Below are positions 26,608-36,570 of a DNA stretch of 64,000 nucleotides, in pieces. The translations under genes were made by a program, and so were the position numbers. This DNA is from Streptomyces paradoxus (lineage in GTDB: Bacteria; Actinomycetota; Actinomycetes; Streptomycetales; Streptomycetaceae). The notes under the pieces were generated by a model. It had not been told where the DNA came from. It saw only the letters and a program-made list of their open reading frames with translations, and did not search any database. The stretch lies in NCBI RefSeq assembly GCF_014202475.1, contig NZ_JACHGV010000017.1, forward strand, positions 81,771 through 145,770, written 5' to 3'. Every line of letters begins with the position of its first letter. Position 1 is the stretch's first letter.

Positions 26608-26657
26608 ACCGACCATTCGTTCGGTCCATGGTAGGACAAGCCGGCGCGCCTTGGTAA
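26608..26657 (-). promoter_or_regulatory. paaA promoter with TetR-like (PaaR-type) operator
   Basis: On the minus strand TTACCA (26657-26652) and TACCAT (26633-26628) are 18 bp apart. The inverted repeat ACCGACCATTCGTTCGGT (26608-26625) covers the expected start point. It shares the core ACCGACCATTCG with a second site in front of paaI. Actinobacterial TetR-type PaaR repressors recognise similar sites and are released by phenylacetyl-CoA. No paaR gene lies in the window. Confidence 0.65.
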
Positions 26658-26668
26658 GACCCTGACCC

Positions 26669-26727
26669 TTGACAGTCACCGGGGCTGCTGGATTACTGGG
26701 CAGCGCCAAACTAACCGAATGGTCGGT
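26669..26727 (+). promoter_or_regulatory. paaI-paaK promoter with second TetR-like operator
   Basis: TTGACA (26669-26674) is a perfect -35; ATTACT (26692-26697) at 17 bp is a modest -10. The palindrome ACCGAATGGTCGGT (26714-26727) lies just after the expected start point, positioned to block elongation. Its reverse complement shares twelve bases with the operator in front of paaA, so one repressor probably controls both directions. Confidence 0.65.
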
Positions 26728-26750
26728 CGGGCTACAAGGTGGTGCGAGAC

Positions 26751-27175
26751 ATGACCCATACCGCTGACGCGACGCCGGCCGCGGAGGCGATGTTCGCCGC
26801 GGACCGGGCTTCTCGCGGGCTCGGGATCGAGCTGCTGGTGCATGGCGAAGGGACCGCCGTGCTGCGGATGACCGTGACCCCCGCGATGGTGAACGGCCAC
26901 GGGATCGCCCACGGCGGCTACGTCTTCCTGCTCGCCGACAGTGCCTTCGCCTGTGCGTGCAACAGCCACGGCCCGGTGACCGTCGCGGCCGGGGCGGACA
27001 TCACCTTCGTGGCCCCGGCGCACGAGGGCGACGTGCTCGTGGCACGGGCCGAGGAGCGCGTGCGCTACGGCCGCAGCGGCGTCTACGACGTGAGCGTCCG
27101 GCGGGGCGACGAGGTGATAGCGGAGTTCCGGGGCCGCAGCCGCAGCATCGGGAGCACGAGGCCGGAGGAGTCGGC

Positions 27176-27179
<4 letters not shown>
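26751..27179 (+). CDS. paaI: Hydroxyphenylacetyl-CoA thioesterase PaaI
   Basis: A 142-residue hotdog-fold thioesterase with the PaaI signature VNGHGIAHGGYVFLLADSAF; the Asn and the Asp of LADSAF are catalytic in family members. PaaI hydrolyses unwanted CoA esters, such as ring-hydroxylated or epoxidised intermediates, and so frees CoA. I chose ATG 26751 over the GTG at 26739 because AGGTGG is eight bases upstream. It forms an operon with paaK, divergent from paaABCDE. Confidence 0.93.
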
Positions 27180-28532
<1,353 letters not shown>

Positions 28533-28534
<2 letters not shown>

Positions 28535-28556
28535 GCCGCCGGGGCCCCGGCGGCTC
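28533..28556. terminator. Bidirectional palindromic terminator between paaK and the PP2C gene
   Basis: A perfect 24-bp palindrome with half-site GAGCCGCCGGGG lies exactly between the two convergent stop codons and overlaps the paaK TGA. It can fold on either transcript. Confidence 0.75.
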
Positions 28557-29768
28557 TCAGGGGCAGCACTTCACCTCGGACGGCCGGGCGGTGGGGCCGG
28601 GGTGGCCCGTCGCGGAGGCCACCGCCGGGCCGGCGGCCGGTTTGCGGATCAGGAGCAGGGCCGCGTCGTCGTGCAGCCGGCCGCCCACATGGGCCAGGAG
28701 TTCGTCGTGCAGGGCGTCGAGGGTGCGCGCCGGCTCCTGGGAGACGTGGCGTTCCAGCCCTTCGGCGAGCGGGTAGAAGGCCTGTCCGCCGTCGCGGGCC
28801 TCGGTGACCCCGTCGGTGTAGAGCAGCAGTTGGTCGCCGTCGGCGAAGGGCAGCGTCTGCAGCCCGGGCGTGTGGCCCGCGAGCGCGCGCAGACCGAGCG
28901 GCGGGGCCGGGAGCGGGGGCTCCACGGCGCTTATGCTCCCGGAGGCGCTGACCAGCAGCGGAGGCGCGTGCCCGCAGTTCACGACCTCCAGGTGCCCGTC
29001 CCGCGGGTACCCGGCGACCACGGCGGTGACGAAGTCGTCGTGTCCGAGGTTGCGCGCGAGGCTCCGCTCGATGCGCTCGACCACGGCGAGGAGATCGGGC
29101 TCGTCGTGGGCGGCTTCCCGGAAGACACCGAGCACCAGCGCCGCGGTGCCCACGGCCGGAAGCCCCTTGCCACGCACGTCGCCGACGATCAGCCGGACGC
29201 CGTGCGGGGTGGGTATCAGCGCGTACAGGTCCCCGCCGATCCGGGCCTCGGCCGCAGCCGCGCTGTAGCGGACGGCCGCCTGGAACGGCCCGACCGTCGC
29301 CGGCACCGGTTTGAGCAGCGCGTGCTGGGCGGTCTCCGCGACCGAGCGGACGGCGGCGAGCACCCGTTCCCGCCGCCCTCGCAGGACGCTGGAAAGGCCA
29401 CTCGCGAGGGTGACCGTCACCAGGGCCGCCAGCACGGCGGTCAGCTCCCGGCCCGGCACACCGTCCCGGACCCCGAGCAGGGCGCCGAGCAGCGCGGTGA
29501 GGAAACCGGCCCAGAAGACACCGCGCGGCCCATTGGTCGTCGCCGCCAGAGCGGGACCGGCCACGAGCAGGGGCAGCCAGATCATCCCGGCACCGTCGGC
29601 GAGGCCGGAGAGCACGACGACGCAGACGACCAGCGCGGGCAGGGCGGGCGTGGCGGCGGCCAGCTGCGCGAGTGCGCGTCTGCGGGCCGACCTCCTGGCA
29701 CCGGCCACTCGGACGCTGAACGGCCGTGCCGGCCGGTGACCGTCACCAAGGTCTCGCGCATGGCTCAT
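28557..29768 (-). CDS. Membrane-bound PP2C-type (SpoIIE/RsbU) serine phosphatase
   Basis: A 403-residue protein with about four transmembrane helices in the first 150 residues and a C-terminal SpoIIE/PP2C domain. The metal-binding signatures are RIGGDLYALI, IVGDVRGKGLPA, VNCGHAPPLL, LLLYTDGVTEARD and the final LHDDAALLLI. Such phosphatases dephosphorylate STAS anti-sigma antagonists in partner-switching pathways. There is no sensor domain besides the membrane segment. The start was taken at ATG 29768; GTG and ATG codons further upstream (to 29822) are possible. The target STAS protein is not adjacent. Confidence 0.88.
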   Translation of the reverse strand: MSHARDLGDGHRPARPFSVRVAGARRSARRRALAQLAAATPALPALVVCVVVLSGLADGAGMIWLPLLVAGPALAATTNGPRGVFWAGFLTALLGALLGVRDGVPGRELTAVLAALVTVTLASGLSSVLRGRRERVLAAVRSVAETAQHALLKPVPATVGPFQAAVRYSAAAAEARIGGDLYALIPTPHGVRLIVGDVRGKGLPAVGTAALVLGVFREAAHDEPDLLAVVERIERSLARNLGHDDFVTAVVAGYPRDGHLEVVNCGHAPPLLVSASGSISAVEPPLPAPPLGLRALAGHTPGLQTLPFADGDQLLLYTDGVTEARDGGQAFYPLAEGLERHVSQEPARTLDALHDELLAHVGGRLHDDAALLLIRKPAAGPAVASATGHPGPTARPSEVKCCP

Positions 29769-29882
29769 GTCGCTATCGATGTCCTCACCTGTGAACGGGG
29801 CGCGAGGCTCGGGAGCGCCCACGGAATGTCCGGTTTCATCCAGAAAACGGGGTGAGCCGGGGCACGGGCAAGGAGAGGATTT

Positions 29883-30641
29883 TCAGATAGTGAGCGACAG
29901 GCCCCTCGTCACGCGGCTCGCGGTCGGGAGCAGCCGTTCGCGGATCTCCGGCAGCCGGGAGAGCCGGTTCGACGGCAGTGAGACGCCGAGGGAGCCGATG
30001 GTGTCCCCGCTGTAGACCGGGACGGCGACGCAGACCGTGCCGAGGGAGTACTCCTCCAGGTCCGTGATGGCCGGGGCCATCGGCGGGGCCTCCAGTCGCC
30101 GGAGCAGTTCCGGGAGGCTGGTGATGGTCCGCGGGGTGAGGTCGGCGAGGTGGTGGCGGGAGAGGTAGTCCCGGCGGGCCTCCTCGTCCAGTTCGCGCAG
30201 GACGGACTTGCCCAGCGCGGTGGCGTGCCCCGCGTCCTCGAATCCCACCCAGAGGTCGACGCGCGGTGTTCCGGGGCCGTCGACGATCTCCGCGACCCGG
30301 ATCTCGCCCTCCTCGTAGAAGGTGAGGTAGGCGGCGGTGGCGAGTTCGTCCCGCAGGGCGGCGAGGGTGGGCCGGACGCGGCTGAGCAGCGCCTGCGCAC
30401 GCCCTGTGGACTGCAGGGTCTGGAGCTTGTCGCCGAGGATGAAGCCGCCGTCGTCCAGTTTGCGCACGTACCCGTCGTGCACGAGGGTCCGCAGCAGGTG
30501 ATAGGCGGTGGCCAGGGGCAGACCGGTCTCGCGCGCCAGCTGCTTGGCCGGCGCGCCGGTCTCGTGCGCGCTCACCGCCTCCAGCAGCCGCATGGCCCGC
30601 TGGACGGAGTTGATGAGCGTTGGGCCGTCTTGCGCACCCAT
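29883..30641 (-). CDS. IclR-family transcriptional regulator
   Basis: A 252-residue IclR protein: winged helix (INSVQRAMRLLEAVSAHETG, KQLARETGLPLATAYHLLRTL) followed by the GAF-like effector domain ending in SLGVSLPSNRLSRLPEIRER. The length is normal for the family. It is divergent from hoxX with 222 bp between the starts; that stretch contains no clear promoter box or palindrome. It may control the hydrogenase maturation operon, but that is only positional inference. Confidence 0.9.
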   Translation of the reverse strand: MGAQDGPTLINSVQRAMRLLEAVSAHETGAPAKQLARETGLPLATAYHLLRTLVHDGYVRKLDDGGFILGDKLQTLQSTGRAQALLSRVRPTLAALRDELATAAYLTFYEEGEIRVAEIVDGPGTPRVDLWVGFEDAGHATALGKSVLRELDEEARRDYLSRHHLADLTPRTITSLPELLRRLEAPPMAPAITDLEEYSLGTVCVAVPVYSGDTIGSLGVSLPSNRLSRLPEIRERLLPTASRVTRGLSLTI

Positions 30642-30863
30642 ACGAACAGCGTGCGTCAGGCGTACGGCCCGGGCAAGGGGAGCGGGGTGGAGCGGCTCGG
30701 GCCGGTCGCCGTGCACCAGGCATCGCGGCCGTGCGCGCGAGGCCCCGGTGACCCGGCAGCACCCGCAGGGCCCGCGTGCCCGTTCGGCCGGAAGCGGATG
30801 AGGACCGCGAAACGCCGCCGTGGTCCTTCGCGGCCCTCCCCCGACGGGCGACCATGCCGTGTC

Positions 30864-32609
30864 ATGGACATCTTGCTCGTCGCCAGCGCGTTCAACAGCC
30901 TGACCCAGCGTGTGTTCGCCGCACTGTCGGACGAGGGGCACCACGTGGACGTCGTGCTCGCCTCGCAGGGCCCCGACGCGGTCCGCGCCGCCGTATGCGA
31001 GGGGTGCCCGGAGCTGATCGTCGCCCCGATGCTGAAGTCGGCCCTGCCGGAGGACGTGTGGCGGGAGCACACCTGCCTGATCGTGCACCCGGGGCCGCCC
31101 GGCGACCGGGGCCCGTCGTCGCTGGACTGGGCGATCGCCGAGGAGGCGTCCGAGTGGGGCGTGACGGTGCTCCAGGCCGAGGCGGCCATGGACGCGGGGG
31201 ACGTGTGGGCCGAGGGCTCCTTCCCGGTACCGCCGGCGGGCAAGAGCGACGTGTACCGCAACGAGGTGGCTGACGCCGCCACGGCCGCCGTGCTGCTGGC
31301 CGTGCGGCGCTACGCCGACGGGTCGTACAAACCGCGCCCGCAGAGCGAACCCGGGATCGACGTGGTGTGGCGGGACTACTTCCGCCAGGAGCAGCGGCGG
31401 ATCGACTGGGAGAACGACAGCACGGCGACGGTGCTGCGCAAGCTCCGCGGGGCCGACTCACAGCCCGGCGTCCGGGACGAGATCTGCGGCCGGGAGGTGT
31501 TCCTGCACGGCGGACACCCCGAGGACCGGCTGCGCGGTGAGCCCGGGGAACTCCTCGCCACCCGGGCCGGCGCGCTCTGCCGGGCCACCCGGGACGGCGC
31601 GGTGTGGATCCCGGAACTGCGGCCCCGCAAGAGCTCCGGAGACCCCGCGCCGTTCCGCCGCCCGGCGGCCTCGGTGCTCGCCGGGTTCCCGGCCCCGCCC
31701 GGCAGCGGCCCGGGCATGCCGGGGTCCTACGACCGCCCGTACTGGCTGCCCGAGATCGCCGCCCCGCTCGACCTGCCCCCGGGCCGCACCACCTGGACCG
31801 ACATCCGCTACCGGCAGCGCGGCCGCATCGGCTTCCTGACGTTCTCGTTCCCCGGCGGGGCCATGAGCACCACCCATTGCCGCAGGTTGCTCGCCGCCTG
31901 GCGGTACGCCCGCACCCGCCCCACCTCGGTGCTGGTATTCGGCAGCGCCCGCGACTTCTTCTCCAACGGCATCCACCTGAACGTCATCGAAGCGGCGAGC
32001 GACCCGGCGGGCGAGTCCTGGGCCAACCTGAACGCCATGAACGACCTGGTCGAGGCGGTGCTGCGCACCACCGACCGGCTGGTGGTGGCGGCCCTCGGCG
32101 GCAACGCGGCGGCCGGCGGCGTCATGCTCGCTCTGGCCGCCGACGAGGTGTGGTGCCGCACGGGCAGCGTCCTCAACCCGCACTACCGGCGCATGGGCCT
32201 GTACGGGTCGGAGTACTGGACGTACTCGCTGCCCCGCCGGGTGGGTGCCGAGACGGCCGAGCGGCTGACGACCGAGGCGTTGCCGGTGAGCTCCGCGACG
32301 GCCGAGCGCATCGGGCTGGTGGATCGTCTGGTGCCGGTCGCGGCCCAGGAATTCGCCCCCGAGATCGAGCGCCTGGCCGCCGAGCTGGGCGCCGACCCGG
32401 ACCTGCCGCGCAGGATCACCGCCAAGGCCACGTCCCGTCACGCCGACGAGCTCGCGCGGCCCCTCGCCGAGTACCGGCGGGCCGAACTCGCCCGTATGCG
32501 CGCCGTCTTCTTCGACCCGGAGGCTCCCTACCACGCCCTGCGGTCCGCCTTCGTCCGCAAACTCCCGAACGGCTCCGCCCGGCCGCTGGTCACCGAGGAC
32601 GCGCGATGA
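30864..32609 (+). CDS. hoxX: Hydrogenase maturation factor HoxX (CO ligand synthesis)
   Basis: A 581-residue two-domain protein. The N-terminal part is formyltransferase-like (MDILLVASAFNSLTQRVF; VHPGPPGDRGPSSLDWAI at about residues 74-91). The C-terminal part from about residue 290 is a crotonase/enoyl-CoA hydratase fold (GRIGFLTFSFPGGAMS, FGSARDFFSNGIHLN, AALGGNAAAGG). In characterised HoxX, formyl groups from N10-formyl-tetrahydrofolate are moved to CoA and the formyl-CoA is split to CO, which becomes the active-site ligand under aerobic conditions. It heads a tightly overlapping maturation operon. Its presence fits a hydrogenase that works in air. Confidence 0.93.
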   Translation: MDILLVASAFNSLTQRVFAALSDEGHHVDVVLASQGPDAVRAAVCEGCPELIVAPMLKSALPEDVWREHTCLIVHPGPPGDRGPSSLDWAIAEEASEWGVTVLQAEAAMDAGDVWAEGSFPVPPAGKSDVYRNEVADAATAAVLLAVRRYADGSYKPRPQSEPGIDVVWRDYFRQEQRRIDWENDSTATVLRKLRGADSQPGVRDEICGREVFLHGGHPEDRLRGEPGELLATRAGALCRATRDGAVWIPELRPRKSSGDPAPFRRPAASVLAGFPAPPGSGPGMPGSYDRPYWLPEIAAPLDLPPGRTTWTDIRYRQRGRIGFLTFSFPGGAMSTTHCRRLLAAWRYARTRPTSVLVFGSARDFFSNGIHLNVIEAASDPAGESWANLNAMNDLVEAVLRTTDRLVVAALGGNAAAGGVMLALAADEVWCRTGSVLNPHYRRMGLYGSEYWTYSLPRRVGAETAERLTTEALPVSSATAERIGLVDRLVPVAAQEFAPEIERLAAELGADPDLPRRITAKATSRHADELARPLAEYRRAELARMRAVFFDPEAPYHALRSAFVRKLPNGSARPLVTEDAR

Positions 32610-33193
32610 GCGCGCGGCTGCTCGTGGCGGGCGTCGGCAACATCTTCCTCGCCGACGACGCCTTCGGCCCCGAGGTGATCCGCGCCCTGGAGCGGCGTCC
32701 GCTGCCGCCGGAGGTGCGGGTGCGGGACTTCGGCATCCGCGGCATGGACCTGGCGTACGAACTGCTCGACGGCTACGACACGGCCGTCCTGGTCGACGCC
32801 GCCGTGCGGGGGCACCAGCCGGGCACGCTGTCGCTGATCGAGCCGGACCTGCCCGGCGGCTCCACGGCGGGCGCCCCGCCCGAGGCGCACGGCATGGACC
32901 CGGCGAAGGTCCTCGCCCTGGCCGCCCACCTGGGCGACGAGCCCCTCCCCCGCGTCCTGGTCCTGGCCTGTGAGCCCGAGCTGCGGGCCCCCGCCGACGA
33001 GGACATCGCCCCGGGCATCAGCGCGACCGTGCGCGAGGCGGTCGGGCGGGCGGTCGCGGCGCTGCACACCATGGTGCCGGTGCTGCTCGCCGACCCGGCT
33101 GCCACGCCCCCGTTGAGCCGCCCGGACGAATCCGGCACCCTGTCGTCGGCCGGGCTGCCGGGCACGGTGAGCGGCGGCGCCGAGGATCGGTAG
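32606..33193 (+). CDS. Hydrogenase maturation endopeptidase (HyaD/HybD/HoxM family)
   Basis: A 195-residue protease of the HybD family with ARLLVAGVGNIFLADDAFGP, VDAAVRG and AHGMDPAKVLALA; the Glu of FGPEV, the Asp of VDA and the His of AHGMD correspond to the nickel-sensing residues. It would remove the C-terminal peptide of the large subunit after nickel insertion. In this window that is the 22 residues after the final His of DPCLPCGVH in HhyL. The last 40 residues are a low-complexity extension beyond the usual length. The ATG overlaps the hoxX stop. Confidence 0.92.
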   Translation: MSARLLVAGVGNIFLADDAFGPEVIRALERRPLPPEVRVRDFGIRGMDLAYELLDGYDTAVLVDAAVRGHQPGTLSLIEPDLPGGSTAGAPPEAHGMDPAKVLALAAHLGDEPLPRVLVLACEPELRAPADEDIAPGISATVREAVGRAVAALHTMVPVLLADPAATPPLSRPDESGTLSSAGLPGTVSGGAEDR

Positions 33194-33232
33194 CGGAACG
33201 ATTTCCCTACCGACCCGCGAGGAGCGGCACCC

Positions 33233-33976
33233 ATGTGCGATTCCGTGGACGAGGTCACCCGGGCCGTCCTGGCCAAGAACGACGGTCTGGCAGCGGACCT
33301 GCGTGACGTGCTGGCCCGGCGCGGTGTGAGCGTGGTCAACCTGCTGTCCAGCCCGGGCAGCGGCAAGACGGAACTGCTCGGGCGGGTGCTGGCCAGGGCG
33401 GTGGAGCGGAGCCTACCGGTGGCCGCCCTCACCGCCGACCTGGCGACCGAGAACGACGCCGACCGGCTGGCCCGTTCGGGCGCCCCGGTGAAGCAGCTGC
33501 TGACGGACGGCCTGTGCCACCTCGAGGCGCGGCAGCTGCGCGGCCATGTGGAGAGCTGGCTGCCCGAGGGCGCGTCCCTGCTGTTCGTGGAGAACGTCGG
33601 CAATCTCGTCTGCCCGGCGTCCTACGACCTCGGCGAAACCCTGCGGGTCGTGCTCATGGCGGTGACGGAGGGCGAGGACAAGCCGCTCAAGTACCCCACG
33701 GCCTTCGGGTCCGCCCATCTGGTGGTGCTGACGAAGACCGATCTGGCCGGGCCGGCCGGGTTCGACGAGGCGGCCTTCGAGGCGCACGTCCAGCGGGTCA
33801 ACCCGGGGGTGGAGGTGCTGCGGTCCTGCGCCCGCACCGGCACCGGTGTCGACACCCTCCTGGAACGGGTGCTCGCCGTGCGGGACGGGGCCCCTGTCCA
33901 CCGGCCGCCCCTGGCGCCCCGCCCGCACACCCACACGCACACCCACGAGGGCGCCGAAGCCGGCCTCGTCCCGTGA
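33233..33976 (+). CDS. hypB: Hydrogenase nickel incorporation GTPase HypB
   Basis: A 247-residue SIMIBI GTPase with P-loop LLSSPGSGKTELL (about residues 38-50), switch region TADLATENDADRL, and VENVGNLVCPASYDLGE with the conserved metal-site Cys. A C-terminal tail PHTHTHTHEG can store nickel; histidine stretches are usually N-terminal in HypB, so this placement is unusual. With HypA it delivers Ni2+ to the large subunit. GAGGAG precedes the ATG. HypA is encoded on the opposite strand 5 kb away. Confidence 0.96.
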   Translation: MCDSVDEVTRAVLAKNDGLAADLRDVLARRGVSVVNLLSSPGSGKTELLGRVLARAVERSLPVAALTADLATENDADRLARSGAPVKQLLTDGLCHLEARQLRGHVESWLPEGASLLFVENVGNLVCPASYDLGETLRVVLMAVTEGEDKPLKYPTAFGSAHLVVLTKTDLAGPAGFDEAAFEAHVQRVNPGVEVLRSCARTGTGVDTLLERVLAVRDGAPVHRPPLAPRPHTHTHTHEGAEAGLVP

Positions 33977-36285
33977 CAGCGCCCGTCACGCGGGCGGTGC
34001 GCCGCCGCGTCAGCGTGCGCGGCACCGTGCAGGGCGTGGGCTTCCGCCCCTTCGTGCACCGCCTCGCCACCGACCTGGCGCTCGCGGGCTTCGTGAGCAA
34101 CACGGCGAGCGGCGTCCTGATCGAGGTCGAGGGCCCGCCGGACGGTGTCGCGGCCTTCTGCGACCGGCTGGCCGCCGAGCCGCCACCGCTCGCCGCCGTA
34201 CTCGGCGTCGAGGTCGAGGACCTGCCCGTCTCCGGCGGCGACGGCACCTTCACCATCCGCTCCACCGACCGCTCCCCCGGCAGCACCCTCCTCCCGCCCG
34301 ACACCGCGACCTGCGCCGACTGCCTGCGCGAACTGGGCGATCCGGCGGACCGGCGGCACCGGCACCCGTTCGTCACCTGCACCCACTGCGGCCCCCGCTT
34401 CACCATCGCCACGGGCATGCCGTACGACCGGGCGGTCACGACCATGTCCGGCTTCCCGATGTGCGGCGCGTGCGCCCAGGAGTACGGCGATCCCCTGGAC
34501 CGGCGCTTCCACGCCCAGCCGGTGGCCTGCCCGGACTGCGGTCCCCGGCTGCGTCTGGTGCCGGCGTCCGGGAGCGGGGTGCGCCCGGCGTGCGATGCCG
34601 AGGCCCTGGCCACGGCGCGGGCGCTGCTGGCGGCCGGGCGGATCGTCGCCGTCAAGGGCCTGGGCGGCTACCACCTGGCCTGCGACGCCACCGAGGCGCG
34701 GGCCGTCGACACCCTGCGCAGCCGCAAGGCACGCGGCGGCAAGCCGTTCGCGGTGATGTGCGCGGACCTCGACGACGTGCACCGGATCGCCGAAGTCTCC
34801 GCCTCCGAGCGGGCCGTTCTGACCGGCCCCCGGCGCCCCATCGTCCTGCTGCGCCGGCGCCCGGAGGCGAACGGCCTCGCGCCCGGCGTCTGCCCCGGCA
34901 GCCCCCACCTCGGCGTGATGCTGCCCTACACACCCGTGCACACCCTGCTGTTCGGCCTGCCCGGTGACCCGCCCGGCCCGCGCGTGTTGGTCATGACCAG
35001 CGGCAACCGCTCCGGGGAGCCGATCGTCACGGACGACGACGAGGCCCTGACCCGTCTCGCCGGGCTGGCCGACGCCTGGCTCGCCCACGACCGGCCCATC
35101 GCCTCGCCCTGCGACGACTCCCTGCTTCGGGTGCGGCCCGACGGCACCGAGCAGGTGCTGCGCCGGTCCCGCGGGTACGTGCCCCGCCCGCTGCGCCTGC
35201 CGGTCCCGGTGCGGCCCGCTCTCGCCGTGGGCGGCGACCTCAAGAACGCCCTGTGCCTGGGCGAGGGCGACCAGGCCTGGTTCGGGCCGCACATCGGCGA
35301 CATGGGCGATCTGGCCACGCTGGAAGCGGCCCGGCGGGCGGACGCGCAGCTGCGGGGCCTGACCGGCGTGAGCCCCGAACTGGTCGCCGCGGACCGGCAC
35401 CCCGGGTACCACTCGACACGATGGGCCGCCCGGCTGGCCGGGCACGCCCCCGTGCTGGTCCAGCACCACCACGCGCACATCGCCTCCGCGATGGCCGAGC
35501 ACGGCCTCGACGGCACGACCCCGGTGATCGGTGTCGCCTTCGACGGCACGGGCTACGGCGACGACGGCACCGTCTGGGGCGGGGAGGTCCTCCTCGCTGG
35601 CTACACCGGCTTCCGGCGCTACGCCCGCCTCTCCCCCGCCCCGCTGCCCGGCGGCGACGCGGGTGTCGCCAACCCGTGCCGGCTGGCCCTGGCCCGGCTG
35701 TGGGCGGCGGGACTGCCGTGGGACGCGGACCTGCCGTGCGTGACCGCGTGCGCGCCGGACGAACGGGCCGTGCTGCAAAGGCAGTTGAACGGCGGTCTGG
35801 CCTGTGTGCCCACCTCCAGCATGGGCCGTCTCTTCGACGCCGTGTCGTCGCTCGCCGGCGTGTGCCATCGCGCGGGGTACGAGGCGCAGGCCGCGGTGGA
35901 GCTGGAGGCGGCGGCCGCTTCGGCGTGGGGCGCCGACACGGCCGCGTACGCCTTCGCCGGTGGACTCGACCCGGCACCGGTGCTCGGCGCCCTGATCACC
36001 GATCTGCGGCGCGGCACCCCGGTTGCCGTGCTCGCGGCCCGTTTCCACCGCGGCGTGGCGCGGGCGGTGGCGGAGATCTGCCGGCGGGCGCGTCAGGACA
36101 CCGGCCTGGCCACCGTCGCCCTCAGCGGCGGGGTGTTCGCCAACGCGCTGCTGGAACAGGAGTGCGCGCGGCTGCTGGCCGAAGACGGCTTCGCGGTGCT
36201 CCGGCACGGCGAGGTACCGCCCAACGACGGCGGGCTGGCCCTCGGCCAGCTCCTGGTCGCGGCGCACCTACGACAGGAGGAGTGA
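33973..36285 (+). CDS. hypF: Carbamoyltransferase HypF
   Basis: A 770-residue enzyme that converts carbamoyl phosphate and ATP to a carbamoyl adenylate and transfers it to the C-terminal Cys of HypE, the first step to the cyanide ligands. Domains in order: acylphosphatase (SVRGTVQGVGFRPFVHRLA, to about 95), zinc fingers (CADCLRELG, CTHCGPRFT, CGACAQEYG, CPDCGPRLR; about 112-192), YrdC-like (IVAVKGLGGYHLACDA, about 205-390) and Kae1-like with VQHHHAHIASAMAEHG (about 497) and GVAFDGTGYGDDGTVWGGE. The GTG start overlaps the hypB stop (GTGA). Confidence 0.96.
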   Translation: MTAPVTRAVRRRVSVRGTVQGVGFRPFVHRLATDLALAGFVSNTASGVLIEVEGPPDGVAAFCDRLAAEPPPLAAVLGVEVEDLPVSGGDGTFTIRSTDRSPGSTLLPPDTATCADCLRELGDPADRRHRHPFVTCTHCGPRFTIATGMPYDRAVTTMSGFPMCGACAQEYGDPLDRRFHAQPVACPDCGPRLRLVPASGSGVRPACDAEALATARALLAAGRIVAVKGLGGYHLACDATEARAVDTLRSRKARGGKPFAVMCADLDDVHRIAEVSASERAVLTGPRRPIVLLRRRPEANGLAPGVCPGSPHLGVMLPYTPVHTLLFGLPGDPPGPRVLVMTSGNRSGEPIVTDDDEALTRLAGLADAWLAHDRPIASPCDDSLLRVRPDGTEQVLRRSRGYVPRPLRLPVPVRPALAVGGDLKNALCLGEGDQAWFGPHIGDMGDLATLEAARRADAQLRGLTGVSPELVAADRHPGYHSTRWAARLAGHAPVLVQHHHAHIASAMAEHGLDGTTPVIGVAFDGTGYGDDGTVWGGEVLLAGYTGFRRYARLSPAPLPGGDAGVANPCRLALARLWAAGLPWDADLPCVTACAPDERAVLQRQLNGGLACVPTSSMGRLFDAVSSLAGVCHRAGYEAQAAVELEAAAASAWGADTAAYAFAGGLDPAPVLGALITDLRRGTPVAVLAARFHRGVARAVAEICRRARQDTGLATVALSGGVFANALLEQECARLLAEDGFAVLRHGEVPPNDGGLALGQLLVAAHLRQEE

Positions 36286-36288
36286 CCC

Positions 36289-36570
36289 ATGTGTCTGGCA
36301 GTGCCCGGCAAGGTCGTGTCCATCGACGACAGTGCCGATCCGCTCACCGGGCTGATCGACTTCGGCGGCGTGCAGAAGCAGGCGTGCCTGGAGTACGTGT
36401 CCGATGTGAAGGTGGGTGAGTACGTCATCGTGCACGTCGGCTTCGCGCTCCAGCGTCTGGACGAGGAGTCGGCCCTGGCCTCCCTGAAGCTGTTCGAGGA
36501 ACTGGGGCTGCTGGAGGAGGAGTTCGGGGACGCCTGGGAGCAGGCGGAGAAGGAGGCGGGAACGGCGTGA
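36289..36570 (+). CDS. hypC: Hydrogenase assembly chaperone HypC
   Basis: A 93-residue chaperone starting MCLAVPGKVVSI. The Cys after the initiator Met carries the Fe(CN)2CO unit, which HypC shuttles with HypD to the large subunit. The C-terminal half is acidic and helical. It lies three bases after hypF and its stop overlaps the hypD start. Confidence 0.96.
   Translation: MCLAVPGKVVSIDDSADPLTGLIDFGGVQKQACLEYVSDVKVGEYVIVHVGFALQRLDEESALASLKLFEELGLLEEEFGDAWEQAEKEAGTA

Noticed and set aside
30642..30863. Operator for the IclR protein in front of hoxX
   Set aside because: No palindrome or promoter box stood out in the 222 bp, so control of hoxX by IclR remains only positional.
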